Position numbers and translations under genes: made by a program | Part shown: piece after piece, positions 23,346 to 35,462 of the stretch | Layout of the letters: each line of letters begins with the position of its first letter | How positions within the stretch are numbered: the first letter of the stretch is position 1 | Notes under the pieces: generated by a model | Seen by the model: the letters and a program-made list of their open reading frames with translations, nothing else | Told to the model about the DNA's origin: nothing | Databases searched by the model: none | DNA from: Hippopus hippopus | Taxonomy: Eukaryota > Mollusca > Bivalvia > Cardiida > Cardiidae | DNA: 64,000 nucleotides | Direction: 5' to 3' | Assembly: GCA_946811185.2 (NCBI GenBank) | Contig: OX328101.1 | Coordinates: 31,170,122 to 31,234,121 of the forward strand

Positions 23346-23552
23346 TTAACTCTTTACCACACAATCACGAGTTTTAACGACCCTGAAGAAAAAGCCTTTT
23401 GAAAACATTGTGGGAAAAAGAGAAAATGCTGGTAACCATGTTTTCTAACCTTCCCAAAACAAATTTCATTTTTTGAGCCATGTTTATTTTGTCGTCTGCA
23501 AATGCTTTGAATTTGGACCAGTCTTAAATTTTGTCGTCTGTTAAAGAGTTAA
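23346..23552 (-). mobile_element. Family 1 MITE with one core arm deleted
   Basis: TTAA at both ends, 207 bp; the right arm of the palindrome is missing after GCTGGTAACCATG. Confidence 0.8.
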
Positions 23553-23994
23553 AGGGCAGATAGCAAGGTTTTTATTCTACAAGAGAGTTATGGGTACTAC
23601 TGTAAGGAGATGACTGCTGAAAACCACATCAAAAAATTGTTTGGTACATGTAAATGCACAATATTCATGCTTTTGTTGCCTCTGCGGCTGGGCACAAATA
23701 CTCACTTTTTAGATGAAAAATTAACTTGTCCTTTGCATAGCATTCTTCCCAAGCCACTGGCTGCTTTCCAACATAGCTACTGTTGAAACAATGATAAGCA
23801 AAATAAGCCTGTTCAAAGATTAAAAGGTGACACATAATTTGCAATGTAATGGACCTTTGTCAGCCCCTCACATTCAAAGGTAAATAAACCTGCTTCAGTG
23901 CCCAGTAGAAAATAAACCTACCAGTCTTGAGAAAACCAGGAATTGTCATTGAAGAAATATGTCCAGTTTTCAGCTCAACTAGAATTCAATTCTT

Positions 23995-24155
23995 TATTTA
24001 CAAGTTTCACGATCAACAGCCCTGAGAAAGAAGGCTTTTGAAAAGACTGTGGAAAATAGAGAAATTGCTGTTTACCAGCATTTCTCCTGTTTTCTGCCTA
24101 ACTAAGGACAATTTGCATCATTTAAGCTATATCTAATTTGTTGTCTGCAAATATG
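23995..24155 (-). mobile_element. Family 1 fragment
   Basis: B half with GATCAACAGCCCTGAGAAAG, core centre GCTGTTTACCAGC, part of the A half. Confidence 0.6.
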
Positions 24156-24255
24156 TAAAAGAAAAGACAAGGTCTTAGTAATGGTATTTAGTATGTATTT
24201 GAGTCATATCACAGAGACAGAATACTTATTAACGCATTCATGGTCAACTACTTAT

Positions 24256-24520
24256 AAGCCTGCCAAGGTAGCTGAATGGTTAGCGTATCTGACTCATGAC
24301 ATGGTGATTGCCAGTTTGATACCTGGTTGAGGCAAACTTTCTTCCCAGTGTTTTTTTGCCTCTCACCTTCGATGCTTTCGAGAAAAGTAGTCTGTGACTT
24401 GGAAAGACAGTTGCATGTGTAAGTGAGAAAGCCAGGCAACACGTGTAGGTGCACTGACCGCTGTGATATGACCTAAGCTGTTAAAACAGCATTAAACTCC
24501 AATATAATCAATCAGTCATG
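24256..24520 (+). mobile_element. tRNA-derived SINE
   Basis: Head AAGGTAGCTGAATGGTTAGC with B-box-like CAGTTTGATACCTGG; tail CGCTGTGATATGACC and AATCAATCAGTCA. Same tail type as the element at 25772. Confidence 0.7.
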
Positions 24521-24559
24521 TAATTAAAGTGGGGTTATCTATCCCTTTGATTTTTATAT

Positions 24560-24790
24560 CTGTGCTCTTTACCAAAACAACAAAAGTTTGGACTCGACCA
24601 AATTGAAAACATATACAGAGGACAAAATGAATGACGCTCAAATGATGATAACTGTCTTTGATAGGGTGGAAAACATGGTGGGGAGAGGAGAATGTTCTGG
24701 TTACCTGCATTTCCCACTATTCCAACAATAGTCTCAAGCTGTCTTTGTTCTGGGTTGTTAAAAGCTGGGACTGTGTGGAAAAAGTTTAAA
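24560..24790 (+). mobile_element. Family 1 MITE, diverged
   Basis: A end CTCTTTACCAAAACAACAAA; core shortened (TCTGGTTACCTGC); B end GGGACTGTGTGG. Confidence 0.65.
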
Positions 24791-24810
24791 TTCTCTAACC
24801 ATATGACAAT

Positions 24811-25023
24811 TTAGTCTTCACCAAACAACAAAATTTTAGAAAGCATTTGCAAAGGACTAAGTTGAGTTTGCTCAAATGGCAAAACTTGTTTTCGATAATG
24901 AAGAAAACTTTGTGGGAAAAGGAGAAAATGCTGGTAACCAGCATTTTCTGCTTTTCCCACAATGTTTTCTAAAGCAGTACTTGTCAGGGCCATATAGACT
25001 TGGTATTGTGTGGTAAAGGGTTG
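24811..25023 (+). mobile_element. Family 1 MITE, flipped core
   Basis: A half with a deletion, core GCTGGTAACCAGC, B end GGTATTGTGTGGTAAAGGGT. Confidence 0.7.
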
Positions 25024-25149
25024 AGAGAAGCCAATATTGAAAGCACTTGTGGATTACAAATTTTTAAAGTGGCTCAAATGATGGAAATTGTTTTTAAAAA
25101 GATAAAGAATAGCTTTTGAAAAGAATAACAAGAATATTACCAAAAATAT

Positions 25150-26160
25150 TCTCTCTTTGCCCAAGTGTTTCTCCCTCATGGTCATCTGAATTCAAGATTG
25201 TGTGGTGAAGGGTTCGACAAAAAGCAGGACCAGTCATGGTGCATCTTTCTCACACTCACTTGAATACAGGATTGTGTGGTGAACAATTTAAACCAAAAGC
25301 AGGACCACTCATCAGTCATGGTGTTTCTCCCTCATAGTTACTTGAATATAGGATTGTGTGGTGAAGGGTTAAAAACAGGACCAGTCATGGTATTTTTCTC
25401 TCACTTGATTACAGAATTGTGTGGTAAAGGATTAAAATGAAAGCAGGACCACTCATGGTATTTCTCCCTCACAGTCACTTGAAAACAGGATTGTGTGGTG
25501 AAGGGTTAAATCAAAAGCAGAACCAGTCATGGTATTTTTCCCTCACAGTCACTTCAATATAGGATTGTGTGGTGAAGGGTTAAAACAAAAGCAGGACCAG
25601 TCATGGTATTTTTCCCTCACAGTCACTTCAATACAGGATTGTGTGGTGAAGGATTTAAACAAAAGCAGGACCACTCATGGTATTTTTCCCTCAAGGTCAC
25701 CTGAATTCAAGATTGTGAGTTAAAGGGTTAGATCAAAACCAGGAATAGTCATGCTTTTTCTTCATAAGTACGCCGAGCCCTGGTAGCTCAGTCGAAAGCG
25801 TGCAGGACATGAGAACATGGGGTCCAGCATTCGATCCCTGGCTACGACCCCTGGCTCGGCCAATTTCTTTCCGAGGATTGATGATAGTCACTGCGACAGG
25901 ATTCATTCCTCTCCCACCGCTGACCATTGTCTCGACGATGATTGTGGAAAAGCAGCCAGTGGCTTGGAAAGAAAAACTGTGCAGAGTACTGGTAAAAGAG
26001 ACTCCAGGAAAGCATGGATAGGTGCACTGGCCGCCGCGATATAACTGAAATAATGTTGAAAACGGCATTAAACACCATACAATCAATCTCCATAAGTACA
26101 CTTAAATACAGAATTGTGTGGTGAAGAGTTGAACCACTAGCAGGGCCAGTCATGGTGTGA
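25150..26160 (+). repeat. 74-bp satellite array derived from the family 1 B end
   Basis: Nine copies of GGATTGTGTGGTGAAGGGTT begin near 25196, 25270, 25352, 25415, 25489, 25563, 25637, 25711 and 26112; most steps are 74 bp. The shared spacer reads AGCAGGACCAGTCATGGT. The array grows directly out of a family 1 copy (about 25028-25217) and is split by the SINE at 25772. Confidence 0.85.
25763..26099 (+). mobile_element. tRNA-derived SINE with 9-bp target duplication
   Basis: Element 25772-26090 (319 bp): head GGTAGCTCAGTCGAAAGCGT, B box GCATTCGATCC, tail CCGCGATATAACTG and AATCAATC. CATAAGTAC is repeated at 25763-25771 and 26091-26099. Confidence 0.85.
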
Positions 26161-26409
26161 AGGCTCAGAAGGAAGAAACTTTTTCCAAGGCTAGAAGTAC
26201 AGTTCTAGAGCAAAATGAAGGGTCAGTTTTGTCATTATCTAGAATTAGGTAGTACATATACTTAGTGCAGATCAGAGATCAAACCAGACCTTGGTGCATA
26301 TTCACCAACCTTTCCTAAACCTTAGAGCATCGCATTAATCCAAAAGGCATTGTGAATTTAGAAATAAGATCCAAATAGACACAATATCGAGGTAGATTAT
26401 GTACAGAAT

Positions 26410-26515
26410 GTCTCAGCAAAGCAGACGGTGTAGATTAAGTATCAGGCTGCACATTTTGTGCAATCTGATCTTGATCTATACTGACCCCAAAGCAACTATA
26501 GTGTGAAAGGAGCTT
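26410..26515. mobile_element. Family 5 palindromic repeat
   Basis: GTATCAGGCTGCACATTTTG and the mirrored GTGCAATCTGATCTTGATC. Confidence 0.5.
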
Positions 26516-26675
26516 TATGGGATGAGAGCATTCCAAGACTTATACTCAAAAATTTGGTTTAGCCAATCAAAAGTTGTCTTACTTTCAAATTTACAAAATT
26601 CTCTGCACCAAAGTAAAAGTATTCTTATAAATGGTTGGTGAATATGGGCCCTCGGGCTGAATACTTTCAAAAGTA

Positions 26676-26903
26676 TTAACTCTTTACCAAACGACAAAAT
26701 TTTGGACTAGTCCAAATTGAAAGCATTTGCAGACGACAAAATAAAGGTGAATCAAAAATTGAAATTTGATTTGGGAAGGGTAGAAAACATTGTGGGAAAA
26801 GGAGAAAATGCTGGTTACCAGCATTTTCTCCTTTCCTACAATGTTTTCTAAAGCTTTCTTTCTCAGGGTCGTTAAAAGTCGGGATTGTGTGGTAAAGAGT
26901 TAA
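26676..26903 (+). mobile_element. Family 1 MITE, complete
   Basis: TTAA at both ends, 228 bp, close to the consensus; core GCTGGTTACCAGC. Confidence 0.87.
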
Positions 26904-27118
26904 ATTACAGATACTTTACACTGTAGAATACAGAATACAAATACTTTTTTAATGAATGTATCTGGTTATCAGCATTTTCTCCTTTCCTACAATGTTTTTA
27001 AAAGCTTTCTTTCTCAGGGTCATTAAAAGTCGGGATTGTGTGGTAAAGAGTTAAAATAGAGATACTTTACACTGTGGAATACAGAATACAAATACTTTTT
27101 TTAATGAATGTATCTGAA
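26817..27118 (+). repeat. 150-bp tandem duplication covering a family 1 B half and flank
   Basis: The second copy, from about 26966, repeats AGCATTTTCTCCTTTCCTAC through GGTAAAGAGTTAAA and the AT-rich flank ending AATGAATGTATCTG, with few differences. Confidence 0.75.
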
Positions 27119-27299
27119 TAAGAATTTAAATGCTTTGCAATTAAATACAAATACTTTTTAATACTTTTTAATTCATTACAAAAAAAAAAGGCATTTTTCC
27201 TATCATCACCTGTAAGTTCAGTGCTTTAATTGGGAAAAACACAAAAAAATTGTCCATCCATCCATCCCTCCATCCATCCATTCGTCTGTCTGTCCATTT

Positions 27300-27700
27300 A
27301 TCTATTTATGTCTGCTCCTTTTTTCCATTTACATTTCATTGCTTTTCTATTCTGTCCGCTTAAATGGCGTTTAACGGTGTAAGGGAGAGAACTCGTATTT
27401 GCATGTGTCTAAATTTCTATCAGAGTCGCGTTCCCTGTTAAGGACACAACCTATAAACAGGGTCGAATGAAATATAGTACACCTTACTGTAGAGACGATC
27501 GGTATGAAAACGATCTCTTCTCTTGTTATGGTTTGTCTTATATTTTTATGATAGGTTTAATTAATACCAACAGTTCCGAAGTTATCATTACATCAGAAAA
27601 GAAAATGCAGTAAATAAATGATATTGCCAGACAGTAGTCTCCCTTGCATGTCATCACACGTGTAAACACAACACAATTCAAAGCGGGGAAATAACGTTTT
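27300..27700. repeat. Segment with a diverged copy at 32.7-33.2 kb
   Basis: Shares AGGGAGAGAACTCGTATTTG versus AGGGAGCAAACTCGTACTTA, ATCAGAGTCGCGTTCCCT versus ATCAGAGTGGCGTCCCTT, and TCTCCCTTGCATGT versus TTTCCCTTGCATCT in the same order. Unrelated to the MITE families. Confidence 0.6.
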
Positions 27701-27937
27701 TTTTTTTAAAGATAAGATCCCACAAGTAAATAAAGTCAATATAGGTAATCAACATTTAAAAATCATTCAATAAGAAAATTATATTTGTTCAATTAGACGA
27801 ACGCTATAAAATTGATAAAAAAATACATACTTACCTAGGTCATGGTTCCATCACTCACGGTTATTAACAAAATTTCAATTTCGTGAACTATTCTGAGTTT
27901 AACAGATCGACCTCTTAACTGGAAGGAATACGAGAAT

Positions 27938-28627
27938 AAGCAGTTGCATTGACTGATTGAATTTGCGTTTATTTATCGTCGCCACCGGTTTCCCATATGG
28001 GCGACGCCCCCCTGAAGGCTGTCAGTATTGTTACGGGGTATAGTGCAGATACAGGACGAAACCCATCCTAAGTTACGCCTGGTTCTTTAACGTGGTCGGT
28101 GTATAGCACCGTCACACGGGACCTCGGTTTTACCAGGGATCCTATATATCATGTGTATACGATCCCTGGTTTTACGTCTCATCCAAAAGACTATTAGTAA
28201 TTTTAGATGACCAGCCGTGGGGATCGAACCCACACCCTGGAGTGACCCGAAACACCACGTTCACGAGTCCTACGCTCTACCTATTGAGCTATGTGGGCTG
28301 GACTAAGCAGTTGCATTGATTGAATTTGCGTTTATTTATCGTCGCCACCGGTTTCCCATATGGGCGATATGGGCGACGCCCCCTGAGAGCTGTTAGTATT
28401 GTTACGGGGGATAGCGCAGATACAGGACGAAACCCATCCTAAGTTACGCCAGGTTCTTTAACGTGGTCGGTGTATAGCACCGTCACACGGGACCTTGGTT
28501 TAACGTCTCATCTGAAAGACTATTAGTAATTTTTGATGTCCAGCCGTGGAAATCGAACCCACAACCTCATAATCACGAGTCTTTTGCTCTACCAACTGAG
28601 CTATGCGGGCTGGTCAAGCAGTTGCAT
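27938..28627 (-). mobile_element. Two tandem SINEs with a thrice-repeated 12-bp target sequence
   Basis: AAGCAGTTGCAT lies at 27938-27949, 28305-28316 and 28616-28627, bounding two copies (355 and 299 bp). Each has a minus-strand tRNA-like head (CATAGCTCAGTTGGTAGAGC; GGGTTCGATTTCC) and a body with TTCTTTAACGTGGTCGGTGT and GCACCGTCACACGGGACC. Confidence 0.85.
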
Positions 28628-28636
28628 GTGTTGATT

Positions 28637-28855
28637 TCAAGCTTTTGAAGACTATCAGACGTGGTAGGGGGGATTACAAGGGAGGTCACTCTTCATGATT
28701 TTTGACTTAGCGATTTGAATGAGTTTTCTCCCTTAGACCATCAATGATTTCAAGCTTGTGCCGGAGGGTAGGGGGGTCATTTCAAGGGAGGTCAATTCTT
28801 CATGATTTTGACTTTTAAATTTAGATAAATTTTCTCCCTTTAACTATCAATGATT
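28637..28855. repeat. Two tandem modules of about 110 bp, also seen near 33.9 kb
   Basis: Each starts TTTCAAGCTT and holds GGGAGGTCACTCTTCATGAT or its variant and AGTTTTCTCCCTTAGACCAT. A third relative lies at about 33880-33970. Confidence 0.65.
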
Positions 28856-29737
28856 TTAAACGAAACGTCTGTAAAAATGTCCTGCTTATGTCAACGACAC
28901 CGCTTGTGAAATATTAAAGATACATCTTTACAGTCAAAGAGTAAACAAACACTATTAAAACTAGACAGCTTTATAATCTAGTCAGCTGTGTAAACGTAGA
29001 TTAAAAAATCAATATAAGGTGTATGGGGTAAAGAAATTGTAGGGGTTTGTCTTCGATTTAAACCGTAAACTGTGGTTGTTATATCTATGGCTAACCTCAA
29101 TGGAATGAAATGCATTTTCTATCTGCCGTAATCTGTGCAACCTTGCAACCATCGGGGGCAATATTTGGCATGAAGATACAGGAGTGGTTATAGTTTCATA
29201 AAATAAATAAAAAAAAAAACGGTTCAAAAACTGGATGAAAACGAGTAAAGATGTATGTTTAAATAGTTTCTTTTTTTTTTAATCCCTTTTCCAGTTAATT
29301 CTGATATACGCTAGATCTACCTTTTCCTATAAAGTTTATTATAAAACATATTTTTGTTCAAAATTATAACCTGAAAATTATGTTGGTCACTTTATGATGC
29401 AGGTTATTTACTCAGATGGTGATTAAGTAAGTGTTTTTTAGTCACTTGGAAAGATGTAAAGTGTAACTTAAAAATTAAGTGATTATGCAACATGGTGATG
29501 TCTCATTTCATGTATTTTCCAAGGTGGTACCAAAATATGGAGCGTAATACCCGTGTCGGTTTTACCACGGGGGTGGGGGTGGGCTGGAATTTCCCTACTT
29601 TAATGTACATATATTTTGATGAAATTCTCTGTGTTGTGCTTTTGCAGACAAAGTAGATCAAGATCAGAATGCACAGTCTATGCAGACTTATCTGTTCTCC
29701 ATGCAGTTCAATAATGAACATGAGCGTGAATCATTTA

Positions 29738-29950
29738 ACAACTCTTTACAAGATGACAAAATTTTAGCTTTGTACACAATGGGAGCATTTGCAAACCACA
29801 AATAAGATATGAATCATATGATTGGTTAGAAAACATTGTGGGAAAGGAGAAAATGCTGGTTACCAGCATGTTCTCTATTTTCCCTCAAAGTTTTCTGAAG
29901 GTCTCTCTATCAGCATTGCTTAAATATGGGTTTTGAGTAGTAAAGGGTTA
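29738..29950 (+). mobile_element. Family 1 MITE
   Basis: A end ACTCTTTACAAGATGAC, core GCTGGTTACCAGC, right end AGTAAAGGGTTAA. Confidence 0.75.
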
Positions 29951-30047
29951 AGCCTGTTGAAATATTAAAGGTTTTCAAGTGACAAATTATTTGTGACTAG
30001 TGCTCTTTTGACTCTATAGCCTTCAGTGGTATCTAGATTTATTCCAG

Positions 30048-30275
30048 TTAACCCTTTACCACACAGTGCCAACTTTTAACGACCCTTGGAAAGAAGCCTT
30101 TTGAAAACATTGTGGGAAAAGGAGAAAATGCTGGTTACCAGCATTTTCTCCTTTTCCCAAGATGTTTTCTACCCTATCAAAGAAAAATTGCACCATTTGC
30201 GCCACATTGACATAGTCGTCTGCAAATGCTTTCAATTTGGACTAGGCTAAAATTTTGTCATCCAGTAAAGGGTAT
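30048..30275 (-). mobile_element. Family 1 MITE, flipped core
   Basis: B end with TTAA left; core centre GCTGGTTACCAGC; the right TTAA has mutated to TATA. Confidence 0.8.
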
Positions 30276-30898
30276 AAAGAAGACTTGACATTGCAATATA
30301 AATTGCAATAATTTCTGGCTGTCAATTGATTCCAATGTGCTATATTTTTCAATATTTTTCAAAATTTTTATATTCTTTTCTTAGACTTCCTATATTTCCT
30401 GTATTTTCTTATAATTTGGAAATTTTTCCTTTATTTAACAAAAAAAAAAGCCACTGACATAAATATGGAGAACATGAATGCTTTTTTTACTACATCTAGT
30501 ATTTTCATTTGCAGTTTGGCTATACTTTTACACTCCTCTACAGCAACCCCACCATGCAGAAGTACTGTTAAACTCTGTGGCTAATCCATGTGAACATCTT
30601 GATACTGAATGTTACATACTTCAAGCAAGTAGCTAATGAGAGAGATCATCATCATTGATCTTCCTTACCCTCCCCATGCGGCATAAAGCCATGTGGCAAG
30701 CAGCTATTGGTTTTTATATCAATTCATTCAAAAAATAATGAGAGGGAGCTACTAGCTTCAACTGTTTAGTCAGCACTTCAGCAAAGGCTTATCTGATTGG
30801 TCTATAACTGTTGAAGCTTACTGTACTTTCAAATTTCAAACAGACCAATTAGTGTCCGATGCAGACCAACTGCAATATTGTATGAGGATCCTGTATTT

Positions 30899-31088
30899 AG
30901 CGTGAGTCACTGACCTTTTGCGGAATTTGTAGGTCAAGATCAGACTGCACATGAACATGCAGTCTGATCTATGATCTACAGTGTCCGATAAGGACATATT
31001 TTACCACCAAAAATTACCTTTCAAATAGCAAAATTTGAGTTTAAAAGTTTCATTTCACTTACTGTATTTAGCAGGATAAGGGTTAATG
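30899..31088. mobile_element. Family 5 palindromic MITE
   Basis: Core AGATCAGACTGCACATGAAC with mirrored arm, GTGTCCGATAAGGACATATT, and end TTTAGCAGGATAAGGGTTAA. Confidence 0.65.
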
Positions 31089-31184
31089 TTTTATCACTAA
31101 TGGGCTCCTGTAGTCCTATCCAAGGCATTTTACACCCTGCACTTGAATAGTATGTCCAGGAGCAAACAATATCCATTTCATTTT

Positions 31185-31800
31185 TAGCTCTACTGGCTGA
31201 AAGCCAGCAGAGCATAGGTCATGGTATGGTTTCTGTTGTCCGTCTGTCCATCCGTCTATTAGTCTTTTCCTGGTTTCATGATAAAGTCTGCATTTGTAAT
31301 CATATTTTCATGAAATTTGCACAGTTTGTTAACCTCATCAATAGCTTGAACCCTACTTATTTTGAAAAAAATTCGACAATCAGTACGGGAAAAATCGCCA
31401 TTTGAAGTTAAAATTTTAATTTCTATTTCTTGTTTACGTGATAAAGTCTGCATTTGTGGTTGGACTTTCGTAAATTTGCACTGTTTGTTTATCATATCAA
31501 TAGCTTGAATCCTATTGATTTTGAAAAAAAATCTGACACTCAGTATTATAAAAGTAGCCTGTTGAAGTTGAAAATTTCCATTTCTTGTTTATGCAATAAA
31601 GTCTGCATTTTTGGTCAGATTTTGTGTGAAACTTGCACAGTTGCTTTGTATCATCAACAGCTTGAACTCTATTGATTTTGAAAGAAATCTGACAGTCAGT
31701 TTGGGAAAAGTGGCCATTCAAAGTTGAAAATTTCCATTTCTTGTTTAGGCAATGAAGTTCACAGTGTTGATCAAATTCTTATTATCCAAATTAATAGTCT
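31185..31800. repeat. Interspersed repeat with tandem modules of 155-160 bp
   Basis: ATAAAGTCTGCATTTG begins near 31281, 31441 and 31596, with a diverged fourth at about 31750. Preceded by AGCTCTACTGGCTGAAAGCC and a CCGT-rich run. Same build as the repeat at 11.8-12.35 kb, but different in sequence. Confidence 0.7.
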
Positions 31801-32719
31801 GCAAACCATGAAGATTACCTCCACACTTTCAGAATCTAAACCAAAGAAAGGTAATTAGAGGTAAAAGGTATAATTGTCTTTTATGTTGGATTTATTTCAT
31901 AAGTCAAAGGTTTCTTAAAAGGAATAATTACTACTTGTTTGCTTTATTGTTTGCCACTTACAAGCAATTCCCACTTTTCCCACAATCTTTTCTAATAGAA
32001 GTCCTATAGTTTGATTTTTTTTTCAAACATTTTTTTAATATATACCATCATTTTATATAGGAGTGGGCTTTTCACCAGGTGGGCTTTTTACCTATTGGGC
32101 TTTTCACCTAATGGGCTTTTGTCCATACCTCAGTTTTCAAGACCCCGATGGAAAAAAATCCTGGATCTCCCCTGATGTAAATTGTGTTCAACAGGATGGG
32201 TGATTGTATTCAGTTTACTGGTCATGACCTCTTTGGTATTCCAAGGCTGACAAAAGAATCCACTGACTTTTATCTTACAGATTTGACTAAACAAATTGAC
32301 AGAATAGATCCAAGATTAGACTGCACATTCTGATCTTGATTTATTTTATGCTCAAGAGCCTTATTTCTGTCCATGGCCATGTTAGGGTTAAAATTTATAT
32401 ATGGTTGATCAACATGAATGAAAATTCAGTCCATGCAAAGATCTATCTGTAGAAAAACCATTGTGGTTTTATTTAGAAAGATAATGTTGTTAGGCAGTCT
32501 GATCCTAATCTGTACCCTTTATATAACACTATCAGCAGAGTCCAAGTTTTACTGGCATATAAGTGACAGTTCTGTTCCTGACTGAAGAGGTAAAATATTT
32601 CATTTGTTTCCTGTGGCTTTAAATTGCAACAGAAAAAAAATAAGAAAATTGATCAGCCACATGAATCAAAACAATGTTTATCTACCTATTCATTTACTAA
32701 TCTGTATGACTTTTTCCTT

Positions 32720-33970
32720 ATTTTCTTTTCATTTTGCTTTCCATTCCGCTCTTAGCTGGTTTTCATCACAATAAAACTTGAAATTAATTGGTCATGATCT
32801 GTGCAAAACAAACGGATTCGTAAACAATGTATGGTCCAAGGGAGCAAACTCGTACTTACATAAACCTTTGCTAATATCAGAGTGGCGTCCCTTATAGTTA
32901 TGAACAGCCTAAAACCAAAGACGAAGGAAAGGTATGTCTACGTTTAAAGTTTGCAGAGACAATCGTTTGTAAAAAAAAACTTGTTCCCCTGAGTTGTGAT
33001 GGATTACCTGTGTTTTTTTTTTTTACAGTACTGTAAATATTTATAGTTCTGGAGCTATTACTACTTCACACAGAATTAAATGATCAGTGAATGCTATCTT
33101 TGTAACGAGCCGGTAATTTCCCTTGCATCTAAACACATTTGTAAACATAACGACCGCCAAAATTTAAAGTTTTAAATGTCAGTGTTTTATTATGATAATA
33201 TATTTTATTAATCACATAATTTTAACTCAATTCAGATTAAAACATTCTATCAATATCCTAAATCGGTACACAAAATTAGATCAGATAGATGACTGCACGT
33301 AGCGTCCTTCAAACTAAACAGTGTCCACATTATCTTGCTCCATGCTTTCCATTACCCCCGATGCGGAGGCTTGCACCGAAGGTTTTTTTTTTTTTCAATT
33401 CTGCCTAACCCTAACCCGAGTGGTTAAACAGTTAAAGAATAACATCCGAGCTCCCCTTTGGATCGAACGAAGGTTTCCTATACCCATCGTCATCAATAAA
33501 TGTCGTCAGATGTGCCGAGTTGTCCTTTTATTTCAAATTCCATAATTACATCTAGCTGGTAGAAAATCGATAATAAATCATTCCCCAAGTGTTAAAAGCT
33601 TGTGCCTTATATCAAATGTTTCAAGGCGATTGTCTAGATGTTTATGTAAGTGTCGATGTAAGTCTCCCTACGCCTTACAGCAGGATTCAATTCAATCCAT
33701 AAGCCAAAGCGGAAATCCTTGCAAAATTTTGGTGAAGATTTAAAAAATCTTTCAGATAACAAAATTTCACTTTGTAAAAAAGAAAAAAAAAGTTGTTGAT
33801 TGCCGCTTCCTAGGTATGCATTTCCACTCGCCCAGCATTTAAACTTAAGGAAAAAAAAAGGGGGGGGGGGGGGTTTGCTGAGGGATGAACCGGAAATCAG
33901 TCACAGTAAGGGAGGCCACTCTTCATAAATTTGTCTTTATGGTTTTACGAGTTTTCTCCCTTAGACCATA
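32720..33970. repeat. Diverged copy of the 27.3-28.9 kb segment
   Basis: Direct orientation, about 5.4 kb to the right. Shares the blocks named at 27300-27700 and the AGGGAGGCCACTCTTCATAA block at about 33905. Confidence 0.6.
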
Positions 33971-34277
33971 AAAATTTCGACAAAATTCCCGCAGTTCACA
34001 TTGTACCGTTTCATAACAAGTGAAACCGAGTACTGTCAAGTTTATTATAATCATGATGAAACTAAGGCAACAGGGCCCGTAGATTTATGTAAATATCATG
34101 GCAAAAGACAATTTTGCGTGTGAAAAGCAACTTGTTGTTTTTGCATCCAAATTTTTCGTTGGAAACTTACCTCAATTTATACAGGGATCGTATATACGTA
34201 TAAGATCCCTGATTTACATTACTTCACTAAATTCAAAGTTGTCTTCTAAGAATTTGTTTCGTAAGGCTATTCTTACG

Positions 34278-35031
34278 TAACCCTTTACCAAACAATTTTT
34301 TTTCTTCTTTGATCCTCTGGGGTGGGGGAGTTTCTGAAAACATTGGAGGAAAAGCAGAAAATGCAGGTATACAAGCATTCTAGTTAAAAGCATTTCATTC
34401 CTTTTCTGACAGCGTTTTTATATGCCATTGATGATAAATCCCACTACTTTACCACTATGATTTTCTTTTGTCTGAAACTGATGTGAAATCTTGGCAAGTC
34501 AAAAATTGTGCTTTTATGGATGCCAAGTACAAATTTAGTTGTGTCTGTAGATCCTAAAGTCTAAGATCAGACTGCCTTTTTTTGGACTGTATATCTCAAT
34601 ATCAGGCTGCACAGGATGTACTTTTTGATCTGACTGATCTGCCCTGGGTTCTTCACTATCTACTGTTTTATGAAATGTTCTTGCAAAAGGAATTGTAGGA
34701 AATTTTTAGCAGTTTTTCCTTTTCTAACAATGTTTTCAAAAGCCTTTTTTCCTAATAGTTGGAACCATTTTGTTGAAAGTTTTCTCATTATGTCCCGAGA
34801 CGAGTTTACAAAAGATTAAACACCCTTAAATGATACTGAAATCTAACTTGAATTATGGTTTCATTCAATTTTAAATGACTGTAATACACAAGTTTTGTAT
34901 TTTTGTTTAAGATGTAACATTTTCTACCCGTTCAGAGACAAACCTCATTACTCGAGCTAAGTATTATTTGTTGTCGCAGCCGTTTTGAATTTGGAAGAAT
35001 CTAAATTTCTGTTGTTTGCTGAAGGGTTAAA
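34278..35031 (-). mobile_element. Decayed family 1 fragments
   Basis: Pieces at 34278-34425 (B end ACCCTTTACCAAACAATT), 34680-34770 and 34915-35031 (A half ending GCTGAAGGGTTAAA); too decayed to pair with certainty. A family 5 fragment lies at about 34555-34650. Confidence 0.5.
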
Positions 35032-35462
35032 AAAAGTCCAGGTAAATATGACTAGGGTAACTGTTGCCATCAGATGACTGAAATAATGTTTTGTTTGATG
35101 AAAGCATTATTTCCTGATACAAATCAGCGTGTGATTGCTTTGAAAAAACAAGAGCGCCATTGGCCCTAAAGCGCTCATCTGAATAAAGTCACCTGGAATT
35201 GATATGTTGAAGACATCCTGGTTGTAGAGATGTAAAACACATGGGTGTTACTAACCTGGGTTCCAGTCCCTTCATTCTCTCGTTTTCTATCATTTGGACG
35301 TTGCTTTGTCAAAAATGATGTTAATAATAATGGATACCTGCCAAACAGTGTGAAAACAGAAGTAAATTAATGATTCAGGGCTTTGGGATAAGAATGAACA
35401 AGTTGAAGTATTTGGTATTTTATGTCAGTTTTTACTCAACTAGAAGTGTCAATAAAAGTGGC

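Noticed and set aside
25842..26153. Long minus-strand frames at 25.7-26.15 kb
   Set aside because: They read through the SINE and satellite on either strand; no family similarity and no splice context.
31259..31721. Repeated minus-strand frames with similar peptides
   Set aside because: They come from the tandem 155-160 bp modules; the likeness is that of the repeat, not of a gene.
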